From Ancylobacter sp. IITR112 (GTDB lineage: Bacteria > Pseudomonadota > Alphaproteobacteria > Rhizobiales > Xanthobacteraceae): a stretch of 64,000 nt of DNA. The DNA lies in contig NZ_JBGCUS010000003.1 in the NCBI RefSeq assembly GCF_041415945.1, positions 57,084 through 121,083 on the forward strand, given 5' to 3'. A program made the position numbers and the translations under genes. A model generated the notes under the pieces. That model saw only the letters and a list, made by a program, of their open reading frames with translations, was not told the origin of the DNA and did no database searches. The stretch's first letter is position 1. Every line of letters starts with the position of its first letter. This document shows positions 15,633 through 25,100 of this stretch, one piece after another.

Positions 15633-16220
15633 TCAACCGAGAGCCGCCATCTGGAGCTCGGCCGCCTTGCGGTCGACGCTCTGGCCGGCATTCTCGACCG
15701 GCCGTTCGAAGGGCTTCCAGCGCTCGCCGACGACCTGCTCGTAGGCAGCGACGGCGCCCTCCGCCGCCATGCACAGCACGTGGGCCTGGAGCCCCATGTC
15801 GGCCGCGAATTCGCGCTTGCGCTGCGCAGCGCTCGAGAAGCCGACCGGGCCGTCGAGATCCTCGTCGCGGGCGTCATTGGCGAGCTTGGCGGTCGCGTCG
15901 CGGGCTTCGGTGACCGCGCGGGAATAGAACTGGCCGGCTCCGTGGGCGGATCCGACATAGGCACCGACGATGCGCTGGAGATGGATCTGCATCGCCCGCT
16001 CGCTGAGCCCTTCGCCAAGGCTGTCGGCCGTCTCGACGATCAGTCGCAGGTGGAGCTCCCGGATTCCGTCGCTGTCGGGGACCGGAAGCCCGAAGCTTTC
16101 GGAGATGAGGATGGTCTGGTGGGCGTCGGGGCAAGCCAGCCGAACCATTTCGAGCGTGGTGCCCTTGCGGAGTTGGACGACGCGGGCGGACTGGCGGGGC
16201 GCGCGAGCGGTCTTGGTCAT
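15633..16220 (-). CDS. Hypothetical helical protein
   Basis: A 195-residue soluble, mostly helical protein without a family I recognise. Segments such as VPDSDGIRELHLRLIVETADSL and AMQIHLQRIVGAYVGSAHGAGQFYS precede a helical C-terminus ending RPVENAGQSVDRKAAELQMA. AAAGGAAC lies about eight bases before ATG 16220. It is oriented like its neighbours. Long unbroken coding character and a clear ribosome-binding site support it as real; no function can be given. Confidence 0.65.
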   Translation of the reverse strand: MTKTARAPRQSARVVQLRKGTTLEMVRLACPDAHQTILISESFGLPVPDSDGIRELHLRLIVETADSLGEGLSERAMQIHLQRIVGAYVGSAHGAGQFYSRAVTEARDATAKLANDARDEDLDGPVGFSSAAQRKREFAADMGLQAHVLCMAAEGAVAAYEQVVGERWKPFERPVENAGQSVDRKAAELQMAALG

Positions 16221-16785
16221 GTGAAGTTCCTTTCCTTCGGTTTCTCCTCGGGGCTAGGGCCGGCCCTTGCCGGTCATCCCTTCGGGTGCGGTCGAGAGAA
16301 ACCGGCGAAAGGCGGATGCTTCAGGGTCCGGAGACGGCGAGGCGAGCGAAGCGGGCCTGCGGACAAGCAGGGCTTTCAGCCCTCGCGCGGGACGCGGGTC
16401 CGCTTTGCCGAGCCTGACGGGTCCGGCCGCCAGGCGGCGCGGAACGCGGCCTTGAAGCGGCCGGCCGCCGGTTTACGACCGCAGCAAAACCCGAGGGGAT
16501 GACCGGCAGGGACCTGTGCCCGGGCTTCGAAACCGATATGGGAAGGCCGACATGACCCGCTACCGCGGACCTGCTTTCCCGGTCGGCCAGGACCAGGTGC
16601 AGGCGAAGAGATCGGCCGGAGAGCCCCCGCGCAGCGCTCCACATCCGAACGCCATGGCCGTCTGTGACAGCGATTTGGAGAGAGCCACACAGCGATCGTC
16701 GAGATGGACGGCAAACGGCGAATGCGAGACAGGCGAGGATCCGCTGCAAGCAGACGGACCGTTAGAGACAGCCCGGAGGCGGGCG
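16221..16785. other. Intergenic region with GC fold-backs
   Basis: About 565 bases with no convincing gene on either strand. Notable are CCGCAGGCCCGCTTCGCTCGCC and CGGCCGGCCGCTTCAAGGCCGCG on the minus strand, the kind of hairpin-forming sequence seen in the other leaders, and GGCCGGCCCTTGCCGGTC near 16258. Reading frames crossing it are shadows with no ribosome-binding site. Confidence 0.4.
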
Positions 16786-17088
16786 TCACACCGCTTCGGT
16801 TGCCTTCGCCCACACGTCCGGCCGCCACTGCTGGATGACGTCCTCGATCTCGGTCCGGTAGGCCTCGGGGTACTCCGCCACAGGTCGGCCGGCGACATAG
16901 GCAAAGACCGTCGCCATGTCATGGGCGATGGCCTCGTCGACGGCGAAGAGGTCCGCGATGTCGAAGCCGCCGAGATCGACCGCGTTCCACCAGGCGAGGA
17001 TGAAGCCGGCGACACGGCGCGACTGCCCGGTGTCGCTGCGGGCGATGCTGAGGAGCCGCTCGAACGCGGCGCGCGTCGTCTCATCCAT
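16786..17088 (-). CDS. Hypothetical protein (possible DUF7673)
   Basis: A 100-residue helical protein: DETTRAAFERLLSIARSDTGQSRRVAGFILAWW is followed by GGFDIADLFAVDEAIAHDMATVFAYVA and a C-terminal IEDVIQQWRPDVW. I associate this pattern with DUF7673, often found in proteobacterial plasmids; that is from memory. AGGAAA lies about eight bases before ATG 17088. Unknown function. It lies 91 bases downstream of the next gene of the cluster. Confidence 0.6.
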   Translation of the reverse strand: MDETTRAAFERLLSIARSDTGQSRRVAGFILAWWNAVDLGGFDIADLFAVDEAIAHDMATVFAYVAGRPVAEYPEAYRTEIEDVIQQWRPDVWAKATEAV

Positions 17089-17179
17089 GATGGAGTTTCC
17101 TATGACTCCGGAAGGTTAGCTCAAGCTCGATCCGCGTGCACGCTCAATGCTGCAACCGGACGGCCCAGCCGGCGGGTTC

Positions 17180-17398
17180 TCACGAGAGCGCCTCGATCTC
17201 GTCGCGGCGCTCGAAGGTGAGGCGTTCGACATGCTCGCGGAAGAGCCGCTCATCCGCCGGCGTCCACCCGGCCCGACAGCGCCTCGAAGGCCGGGCTTTT
17301 GCCTTTGCGGTGTTGGTCTTGCGTTCCGCACGGTACTCGATCTGCCGCTCGATGCGCGCGATCTGGCGGCGGACCTCGGAGCCGGCCGGGGGATTCAT
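17180..17398 (-). CDS. Small basic protein coupled to the gene upstream
   Basis: A 72-residue basic protein with an N-terminal helix (SEVRRQIARIERQIEYRAERK) and RAGWTPADERLFREHVERL, reminiscent of a small DNA-associated helical protein. ATG 17398 overlaps the stop of the upstream gene by four bases (ATGA) and has CGGAG upstream; an earlier in-frame ATG at 17443 would overlap more. No family recognised. Confidence 0.55.
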   Translation of the reverse strand: MNPPAGSEVRRQIARIERQIEYRAERKTNTAKAKARPSRRCRAGWTPADERLFREHVERLTFERRDEIEALS

Positions 17399-17670
17399 GA
17401 CGAACTCCGTCGGGCCCGGCTCCGTGAACATCCCGCCGGCCATGCCGGAAACGGGCTGGTGTCCGGTGCATAGGAGGCGGGCAACACGACCGGGGTGATC
17501 GAGGATGCGAGATCCTCGCCAGCAATCGCCCAGTCGACCAGCGGGGATCGCCCGCCGGCATTCTGCCGCATGGCATCGCTGAGGATGTCATGAAGAGCCG
17601 CATCGATGGCGACGCGTGGCTCCGGCCCCGCCTCGACCAGCAGATGAACGGCGACCAGGTACGTGGTCAT
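17395..17670 (-). CDS. Hypothetical protein
   Basis: A 91-residue protein beginning MTTYLVAVHLLVEAGPEPRV and continuing with AALHDILSDAMRQ and VDWAIAGEDL, which suggests a small alpha/beta domain; the last ~20 residues are Ser/Arg-rich. GGGAGGAT lies about eight bases before ATG 17670. It is followed directly by the 72-residue gene through ATGA overlap, so the two form an operon. Function unknown. Confidence 0.6.
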   Translation of the reverse strand: MTTYLVAVHLLVEAGPEPRVAIDAALHDILSDAMRQNAGGRSPLVDWAIAGEDLASSITPVVLPASYAPDTSPFPAWPAGCSRSRARRSSS

Positions 17671-17771
17671 GGCCGATCCTCCCTGCGGAGCAGCGGGTGC
17701 GCCGACGGCGACCGGATCGACAGCAGGACCGCCTGCCTCCAGGCGTCTGTGCCGGAATAGTGGCGGCACAG

Positions 17772-17858
17772 CTAGGGGTGCCAGACGACGAGAAGATTCT
17801 CGTCGTCGTCGTGGGCGGCCTTCCATCCGAAGGCGGAAGCGATGATTTTCCAGGGCAT
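17772..17858 (-). CDS. Micro-protein of 28 residues after the DUF7007 gene
   Basis: A short reading frame with a strong ribosome-binding site, AGGAGG six bases before ATG 17858, which overlaps the stop codon of the DUF7007 gene (TAGGAGGCGGCG-ATG). The product begins PWKIIASAFGWKAAHDDDEN and ends LLVVWHP: a hydrophobic/tryptophan-rich start, an acidic centre and a hydrophobic end. It is too short for most gene finders. The placement of the Shine-Dalgarno sequence in the stop codon favours termination-reinitiation. Real translation is an inference. Confidence 0.5.
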   Translation of the reverse strand: MPWKIIASAFGWKAAHDDDENLLVVWHP

Positions 17859-17867
17859 CGCCGCCTC

Positions 17868-18746
17868 CTATCGGGTCCAGCCGAGGAAGCTCGACGGGCC
17901 GGAATAGATCCGATGGCGATCCTCATCGATGACGAAGCCGAAGGGGCCACTTCGGTACTCTTCCGACGGGACGAGGAAGCGACGCTCCTTGATGCCAGGG
18001 CCACGTCGACCGCCCAGCGTCGCGACGATTTCGACCATGCCTTTCTCGTTGTTCGAGGTGATGTCCGAGATCACGATCCAGTCGCCGGCGTGCTTCTGCT
18101 CGAATGCCCGGCGATCCTTCTCGCGGGATTGGCCGGGGGCGAGGATGGTCCCGAAGATCCCCTCCCATGCCTCCGGCCAGCTGTCCTTGATCGTCTGCTC
18201 GGCGCAGCGCCGCTCGAAGGCGGTGAACAGCTGCGGGAAGGTGATGGCGACGATCGCCCAGGCTTCATCTTCCTCGTACCAGCCGCCCTCGGCACGAAGC
18301 ATGGGATGGACCATGCGGTTGCGCGCCGCCGAGAGGTGGATGCCTCCATGACCGGCCGTGGAATGGAAGACGACATCCTCGGCATAGAGGGTCGCGCCCT
18401 GCGACGGGCCCCAGGGCGTGCTTGCCGTCGCGCGGATCTCGCGGCGGCGCAGCGCAGGCTTCTCGCGCTGATGCTCGGCGTTCTCCATGACCTTCGCGCG
18501 AAAGGCCGCCTCATCGGCGAGTTCGCCGGAATGACCGTAGAAATCGGCGCGCACCCATTGCTCCATGGGGCGGCCGATGCGCCAGCCACTCGCGAGAGTG
18601 AAACGTCCGTCGCGCGAGGGCAGCATGGCGAACGCGGTGTCGGCCACGCGGGCGACGGCAAAGCCGTCGGCGCTGTGGCCGAACGCCACTTCCGGAAATC
18701 CGGTGGTGGGGTCGGCAGCTTCGTTCGGAGACGCCAGCATGGTCAT
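17868..18746 (-). CDS. DUF7007-like protein
   Basis: A 292-residue protein that I associate with DUF7007 (ICE/plasmid accessory, unknown role). Features: FGHSADGFAVARVADTAFAMLPSRDGRF near residue 20, TPWGPSQGATLYAEDVVFHSTAGHGGIHLS near 110, and EEDEAWAIVAITFPQLF near 155. The glycine/histidine stretch could be a binding or catalytic site but no standard motif is seen. ATG 18746 overlaps the stop of the upstream gene (ATGA) and has GGGGAGG upstream, so it is the second gene of a coupled pair with the 28-codon frame behind it. Confidence 0.65.
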   Translation of the reverse strand: MTMLASPNEAADPTTGFPEVAFGHSADGFAVARVADTAFAMLPSRDGRFTLASGWRIGRPMEQWVRADFYGHSGELADEAAFRAKVMENAEHQREKPALRRREIRATASTPWGPSQGATLYAEDVVFHSTAGHGGIHLSAARNRMVHPMLRAEGGWYEEDEAWAIVAITFPQLFTAFERRCAEQTIKDSWPEAWEGIFGTILAPGQSREKDRRAFEQKHAGDWIVISDITSNNEKGMVEIVATLGGRRGPGIKERRFLVPSEEYRSGPFGFVIDEDRHRIYSGPSSFLGWTR

Positions 18747-19219
18747 GCGACGATCCTCCCCTCGACGATGTCGGCGCCGACCTCGTCGGCGGTGACCTCC
18801 TCGAGCACGGCGCGCGGATAGCCATGACGGGAGAGCCACTCTTCGGCAGCCTGCCGATGCGCAGCGAGATGGACGAGCTCGGCGCCGGGGCCGGCGCGGT
18901 CGAAGATTCGCACCGCGCCGATGGCCGGGCGCTCGAGGATCGTGAAGTGGAGCTTCGAGTCGATCGAGAACGTCCGGTGGACGCGCATCGCGATGACGCC
19001 GCCAGCGCCATAGTCCGCCTCGTGCAGGGTGAAGCTGGCGGACAGGCCGACGCTGCCGATCCCGCGCTCCCCCTGCTTCTCGATCAGGCGGCCCTTGCTG
19101 TTGTGGGTCTGCCAGGCGGACAGCTTCCTGGTGAAGCGGTCGGGCGGGCGCGGCGTTCCGTCGGACCAGGCGACGAGGGAGCCGATCGGCGCGTTGTCGT
19201 AGATCGTGTGCGCGGACAT
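18743..19219 (-). CDS. Hypothetical protein coupled to the DUF7007-like gene
   Basis: A 158-residue protein: MSAHTIYDNAPIGSLVAWSD, then FTRKLSAWQTHNSKGRLIEKQG, a beta-rich centre (ASFTLHEADYGAGGVIAMRVHRTF) and an acidic helical end. I know no function. ACGGAGG precedes ATG 19219. It overlaps the DUF7007-like gene by ATGA, so the pair is probably made in fixed ratio. A gap of 92 bases separates it from the parB-like gene. Confidence 0.65.
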   Translation of the reverse strand: MSAHTIYDNAPIGSLVAWSDGTPRPPDRFTRKLSAWQTHNSKGRLIEKQGERGIGSVGLSASFTLHEADYGAGGVIAMRVHRTFSIDSKLHFTILERPAIGAVRIFDRAGPGAELVHLAAHRQAAEEWLSRHGYPRAVLEEVTADEVGADIVEGRIVA

Positions 19220-19311
19220 GATGTCCTCCGTGATTGCGCATGCGTGAAAACGAAAGCGCCGCCGGCAGAGCCGGCGGCGGGATGGATTCGCAGTGCGGAA
19301 AGGTGGGCCGG

Positions 19312-20991
19312 CTATTCGGCCGCGACGCCGTAGGCTCCCTCGTCGGGCGCCTCGTCCGGCTCCGTGCTGTCCGGCTCGCCCGCCCCCTCGTCGAGATCGT
19401 CGTCCTCGCTCGCCTCGTGCTTCACCAGCCAGCTCGCGAGCTTCGTCGCGTCGGGCGCGAACAGCGCCGACGGATGAACGAACCGCTCCTCCTTGAAGTG
19501 CTCGACGAGAGCGGCGCGGGTGTCCTTCACCTTCTGGCGCGGCAGGACAGGGGTGTCCTTGCACGAGCCTTCGAGCGCGGCGCGGGACAGGCACGAGAGG
19601 AATTCGTCCGTGCCCATGTTCGGAAGGAAGCCGTCGGCGCCGATGGCGTCGCCGGCGAGCCGTGCGACGATGCCGGAGTCGGTGCGGTTCTCCCGGCAGG
19701 ACAGCACATCGATGAGGACGCCGCGGGCCGCCTGCTGCAGCGTCTCGCGGTCGAACTCGAGCTTGCCTTCACTGCCGACCAGCCGTGCGGCATGGCGATC
19801 CATGCGAGCGTAGCCATAGACGTCGCCAGACGCGCCGGACGCGATGGAGATGTTTCGGCCGGCGAACGCCAGGACGAGCAGCGCCAGCAGCGTGTCGTCC
19901 TCGATCGGGGCCCGGGCGAGCGCTTCATGCAGCGCATCGGTCCGGAAATCCCCGACCATTTCGATGCCCCTACGGGTCACGTCCGGGCGCGGCTTCGTAG
20001 CCACGATGGCGTCGTCACCAGGAGCGCCACCGGCCGGTCCGGCCTTGCCCTTGGCCGTCTTCGGCTCAGGCATCCGGTAGTGGACCGTCTGCACCTTGCC
20101 TTCGCGATCGACGAACATCGCAGCGTGGTCGGACTTGCCCGGCTTTCCGTAGACCCGCTCGGCCTTGGGAGGCAGCTTCGCGCGTCCCCAGGTGTCGGCC
20201 TCGACGATGACGCCGCGCTTGGGCAGGTGGTTCGACATCCACTCCTGCTGGGCCCCGAGAAAGGCCTCGACATCGGTGGTGTAGCGGCTGTCCTCGTCGG
20301 CCGATGCGAACAGGTCCTCGACCCAGGCGATGCCGTAGGCCTTGGCGAGTTCGTCATCGAAGCTCGCATCCTTCGCGTACATCCGGGTCTTTTCCAGACC
20401 GTTCGCGACGTTGTACCAGGCGACCTGCGGATCGGCCTTGGACGGCTTGTGCTTCTTCCAGACCTCGTGCTGCTCCTCGAGCGAGGCCGCCGCAATGGTG
20501 CGCAACTGCTTTTCGTTCGGCATATCGCCCTTCGCCATGTGGTCCAGCATGGCCGGCAGGACATTGGCGAGAAGACGCAGCTTCTTGATCTGGCGGACCG
20601 GCAAAGCAAGCGCGACGCCGATCGCCTCCTCGGTCCAGCCGAGCGCGACGAGGCGTTCGATCGCGCGCCACTGGTCGACCGGGTTCAGCGGCTCGCGGGC
20701 GATGTTCTCGACCATGGAGCGCATCGCGCCATTGTCGTTCGACGCCTCCTCGACGAGGACCTCAATCACATCGTGGCCGGCGGCGATCGCCTGCCTCACA
20801 CGGCGATGGCCCGCATTGATGATGTAGCCGTTGCCGCCGCCGGTCTCGGGGGCGACGACAGGCGGCTGCACGATGCCGACAACCTTGATCGTCGCCAGCA
20901 GCAGCGCATCGGCCTGTGCCGTCGACTTGGTCCGGCGCGTCTTGTCGGGATTCTCCTTCAGCGCGCGCGGATCGACCTTGATGAGATGCAT
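19312..20991 (-). CDS. Large ParB/Spo0J-family protein
   Basis: A 559-residue ParB-family protein. The N-terminal CTP-binding/ParB domain shows IVQPPVVAPE, the NAGHRRVRQA box (GxRR) near residue 65 and VENIAREPLNPVDQW near 95, followed by a KorB/ParB-like HTH (TEEAIGVALALPVRQIKK). The C-terminal ~350 residues are not found in plasmid-partition ParB and end in an acidic tail. No parA lies nearby, so it may be a ParB-like nucleic-acid protein of the ICE rather than a partition protein. Such genes sit beside the large methylase-helicase gene in many alphaproteobacterial elements. Confidence 0.85.
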   Translation of the reverse strand: MHLIKVDPRALKENPDKTRRTKSTAQADALLLATIKVVGIVQPPVVAPETGGGNGYIINAGHRRVRQAIAAGHDVIEVLVEEASNDNGAMRSMVENIAREPLNPVDQWRAIERLVALGWTEEAIGVALALPVRQIKKLRLLANVLPAMLDHMAKGDMPNEKQLRTIAAASLEEQHEVWKKHKPSKADPQVAWYNVANGLEKTRMYAKDASFDDELAKAYGIAWVEDLFASADEDSRYTTDVEAFLGAQQEWMSNHLPKRGVIVEADTWGRAKLPPKAERVYGKPGKSDHAAMFVDREGKVQTVHYRMPEPKTAKGKAGPAGGAPGDDAIVATKPRPDVTRRGIEMVGDFRTDALHEALARAPIEDDTLLALLVLAFAGRNISIASGASGDVYGYARMDRHAARLVGSEGKLEFDRETLQQAARGVLIDVLSCRENRTDSGIVARLAGDAIGADGFLPNMGTDEFLSCLSRAALEGSCKDTPVLPRQKVKDTRAALVEHFKEERFVHPSALFAPDATKLASWLVKHEASEDDDLDEGAGEPDSTEPDEAPDEGAYGVAAE

Positions 20992-21308
20992 GGGAAGCTC
21001 CTTGTGGGGGATTTCGGACCCCGCCCTTCGCGGGTCCTTTCTCGTCTTCTTCTCGAAGACCTCCCCCGGCCCGCGGAGCGGACGGGCCGGTGCAACTGCA
21101 GCCGAGCATCCCTGCCCGGCCGGCCAAGCGGGGCGTCAAGCCCTGCGCAGGACGCCGTGGCCGGGATCGCGCAGGCCGCGGTTGAGCTTCAGCGTCGCCG
21201 GTTCGGCCGATCGGCGAGCAAGGTTTCTCTCCTTCCCATTTTCCTTTTCCCTCTATCTGATGGCGCGCGCCTCACGCGGCGCAACGGAAACGGATCGCGG
21301 AGGCAGCC
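20992..21308. other. Divergent intergenic region with hairpins
   Basis: 317 bases between the divergent parB-like and membrane-protein genes. Hairpins include GGACCCGCGAAGGGCGGGGTCC (minus strand, about 21018-21039), GTCTTCTTCTCGAAGAC (21045-21061) and CCGGCCCGTCCGCTCCGCGGGCCGG (about 21066-21090). It should contain both promoters. No gene is seen. Confidence 0.4.
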
Positions 21309-22034
21309 TTGCGCGGCATTGATTTCAGCTCCTGGCAAAGCGTGCTCGTCACGCTGATCGGGCTCGCGCTGTTCACCCTGATCAGCATCGGCATCCGCCT
21401 GCTGATGATGTTCACGATCCAGCAACGGCGGGAGCGCATGAACCGCCAGATCAATGAGCGGCTGCGCACGCTGATCGCCGCCTACAAGACGCTCGGAGGT
21501 TCGTTCACCGGCAATCTCACCGTCGATCCCAGGCATCTGCGCGATGTGAATCGGCAGGATCGCGAAGCTGTGGGAGACGAAGAGCCGGACGACGAGGGCG
21601 AGGATCCGGGTGCCGAACGCAGTGGCCCCTCGGACCGGAGGCGCCGTATTCGCGATGCGGTGGAGGCGGCGCTTTCCGACATCATCCTGCTCGGCACCGA
21701 AGAGCAGGTTCGCCTCGCAGAACGTGCCGTGCGTGAGCTGTTGGCCGGGCGCCCTGTTCGCACGGATGAGCTCGTGGTGTCGCTGCGCAGCTTCATCCGC
21801 GAAGCGCTCGATATCGGACCGATCCCGACGGACCTAGCCATCCCTCAGCAAGGCCCTACCCGGCCCTCGAGCTCGGGCGGGCGAGGCAAAGGCGAGAGCG
21901 GGCGGGAGGGCTCGGGGAAGGGCTCCGGCGCCGGCGCCGGAATGGGCGGCGGCATGGGGATGGGCGGCATGGGCGCTGGCTTCGGAACCGGCGTTTCTCC
22001 GGACGACGACCCCCCAACGGATCATCGCACATAG
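21309..22034 (+). CDS. Single-span membrane protein with glycine-rich tail
   Basis: A 241-residue protein, the only plus-strand gene between 11.1 and 31.7 kb. One membrane segment (about residues 11-36, VLVTLIGLALFTLISIGIRL) is followed by a conserved cytosolic part (MNRQINERLRTLIAAYKTLGGSFTGNL; RIRDAVEAALSDIILLGTEEQ; VVSLRSFIREALDI) and a Gly/Met/Ser-rich tail. I recall homologues across proteobacteria but no function. The start is TTG 21309, chosen because GGAGG lies five bases before it and no ATG fits. It is convergent with the methylase-helicase gene. Confidence 0.75.
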   Translation: MRGIDFSSWQSVLVTLIGLALFTLISIGIRLLMMFTIQQRRERMNRQINERLRTLIAAYKTLGGSFTGNLTVDPRHLRDVNRQDREAVGDEEPDDEGEDPGAERSGPSDRRRRIRDAVEAALSDIILLGTEEQVRLAERAVRELLAGRPVRTDELVVSLRSFIREALDIGPIPTDLAIPQQGPTRPSSSGGRGKGESGREGSGKGSGAGAGMGGGMGMGGMGAGFGTGVSPDDDPPTDHRT

Positions 22035-22106
22035 ACGATGCGTCTGACGGTCGACACGCTTCCTCACCTCCACAGCGCGAGCCGACGCGATCGCCAGGCG
22101 ACGTCA

Positions 22107-25100
22107 CTACGCCGCAATCCGACCGCCTTCGGCGCCCTCCCCGTCGGCGCCGCCCTCGCCCGCGTTCGACGCGAGCTGCGCCTCGACCTCCGCCAGTTGC
22201 TCGCGTTTCATCTCGAGTTCCGCGTCGAAGGCGAAAGCTTCGCCGACGCGCGCCTGGTAGGAGGCGAGGCGCTTGCGCGCGCTTTCCAGCCGCCAGCCAT
22301 AGTTCTGCCGCTCGTCCTCGAAGCCGGACAGGGCGTGCTCGAGCCGGGCGACGGCGCCGATCGGCGTGACGGTGACGGGCAGCTCGATCTCGTACTCGGC
22401 GCCCGTGCGCAGCAGCATGGTGCTGTAGTGGAAGCCGTCCTTTCCGAAGCGCTCTCCGCAGAATTCGAGGTCGAAGCCGCCGATCGTGGCGATGCCGGCC
22501 TCTCCTTCGTGCTGGAGCTGGACGAGGGTGAGGATCTCCTTCATCAGCGCCCGGCCGGCGAGCTTGCGCTCGTTATAGGCCGTGCCGGTCACGGTCATGA
22601 CGAAGCTGTCTCCGGTCGTGGGCACAAGGCGTTCGATGTCCTGCCCGATCTCACCGATCCGCCGTGCCGAGATCTCGATGTCGCGCTCGGCGTCGCGAAT
22701 TTGCCGGCGAATGGCGTGCTGGTCATCGACATGGGCGGCGCGAAGGCGATCGAGACGGGCGATCTCGGCCTCGAGGCCGGCTTTCTGCATCAAACGCTGG
22801 TCGCCGCTGGCAATGGCCTTGGCCATGGCGAACTGCGAGGCCTGTCCCTCGCCCATATCCTCAATCCTGCGGATCGAGGTGTCGCCCGAGAGCGCCGCAG
22901 CAATGAAGCGGGCCTTGCGCTCGTTGTTCTGCCACATGGTGGCGTCGAGCGATCCGAGCGTGGCATAGGCGAAGATGTCGACGACATCGTGCTGATTGCC
23001 CTGGCGAGCGATCCTCCCCTCGCGCTGCTCGATCTGTGACGGCAACCAGGGCACGTCCATGTGGTGCAGCGCCTTCAGGCGAAGCTGCACGTTGACGCCG
23101 GTGCCCATCGTCTCCGAGCTGCCGAGAAGGAAACGAACCTTGCCGGCCCGGACGTCGCCGAACAGCCGCTGCTTGGCCTCCGACTTCTTGAAGTCCTGGA
23201 TGAAGGCGATTTCGGAAGCGGGCACGCCGAGCCGGACGAGTTCATCCCGAATCCAGCGATAGGCTGAGAAGCCGCGGCTCTTCTCGACACTGAGCGTGCC
23301 CAGGTCCGAGAAGATCATCTGCGCGGCGCCGGGCAGCTCGTAGGGCTTCCCGTCGGCCCGGACATAGGTATTTACCGCCGTCTCCTGCCAGATGCGGAAG
23401 GCGTTCGCGACGAGCTGGTTGAGCTTGTTGCCCGGTTCATTGTCGTTGTCGGGATCGACCAACCTCAGGTCGATCGCGGCATGGCGTCCGTCGGTGATGA
23501 CGGAGAGCAGGATGTCGTCGCCGGGCTCGGGCGGGCGGTCGCGTTGCTCGATGGCGGTGATGCGGGCGTCGAGCTGGCGCTGATAGGCCTTGAACGCCGC
23601 GCTCGGCGGCGCGGTGATGATCTGGCGCTTGCCGCCGGAGATTTCCGGCACCTTCACGTAGTGGCGAAGGTCGGCCGGCATCACCACGTCCGCGAAAGAG
23701 CGGAACATGGCGATCAGTTCGGCGACGTTGACGAACTGGGCGAAGCGCGTCACCGGCTTGTATTTGCCCGAAGGTTGCAACTCGAGTTCGGTGGACGCAT
23801 CGCCGAAGGTCGAGGCCCAGGCATCGAACTCGTGCAGGCCGCGCTCGCGCAGCGCCGCGTGGCCGAGCAGCCGCTGCACGGTGAACATTTCACCCAAGGT
23901 GTTGGTTATCGGCGTGCCCGAGGCCAGCACCAGCGCCCGGCCCGGGTTCTTCGTCTCGATGAAGCGGGCTTTGACGAACAGGTCCCAGGCCCGCTGCGAG
24001 CCATTCGGATCGATGCCTTTCAGCGTGCTCATATTCGTCGCGAAGCTGAGCTTGCGGAACTCCTGGGCCTCATCGACGATGATCTGGTCGACGCCGATCT
24101 CGGAGATGGTGAGGAGGTCGTCCTTGCGCGTCGAGAGCGCCTCCAGCCTTTCCTTCAGACCCTCCTTCAGGCGTTCGAGCCGCTTGCGCGACACGCGGTC
24201 GTCGCTCTCGACCTTGGTCAGCAGCTCCTCGTAGAGCTCAAGCTCCTCCTGGATCATCTGCTGCTCGAAAGCCGACGGCACGCCGATGAAGCGGAACGCG
24301 CTGTGGGTGATGATGATGGCATCCCAGGTCGCTGTTGCCGCGCGACTGAGAAACCGGTGCCGCTTATCCTTGGTGAAGTTGGTCTCGTCGGCGACGAGGA
24401 TGCGGGCATTCGGGTAGAGCGCCAGGAACTCGCGCGCGGCCTGCGCCAGGCAGTGGCCGGGAACGACCAGCATGGCCTTGGCGATCAGGCCCAGCCGGCG
24501 CTGCTCCATGATCGCGGCGGCGATAGACATGGTCTTGCCGGCGCCGACGGCGTGGGCGACGTAGGTGCTGCCCGACGAAATGATGCGCCAGATGACCCGC
24601 TTCTGGTGGCCATAAAGCGAAAAGGCGCCAGAGGCGCCCGGAAGCTGGAGATGATCGCCGTTGAAGGCGCGGGGCGCGATATTGTTGAAGCGGTCATTGT
24701 AGACCCGCGCCAGCCGGTCGGTTCGGTCTGGATCGGACCAGATCCAGTTCTGGAAGGCTGTCTTGATCTTGGTAAGCTTCTCCCTGGCGGCTTCCGTGTC
24801 GACGACATTGAGCACGCGGCGCTCGGTGTCGCCGTCCTTCACGATGTCGAAGATCTGCGGCACCGACGAGTTCAGCGCATCCGATAGGAGCTGGCCGGCG
24901 TGCCGCCGGTCGGTGCCCCACTCCGACGTGCCGGCCGCCATATATCCGAGCTGCCGGGCCTCGACGGTCCAGGATGCCAGCTCCGGCGTGTGATGGATTT
25001 TGATCTGGGCGCCCATCGTCTCCTTGATGAAGGCGACGATATCGGCGGCCGGAATCCACGGTGCGCCAAGACGCGCGGTGATGTCAGAGGGCCGAAGGTC

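Noticed and set aside
23481..24887. 468-codon plus-strand frame within the helicase gene
   Set aside because: Antisense shadow; the minus-strand helicase motifs are intact across the same region.
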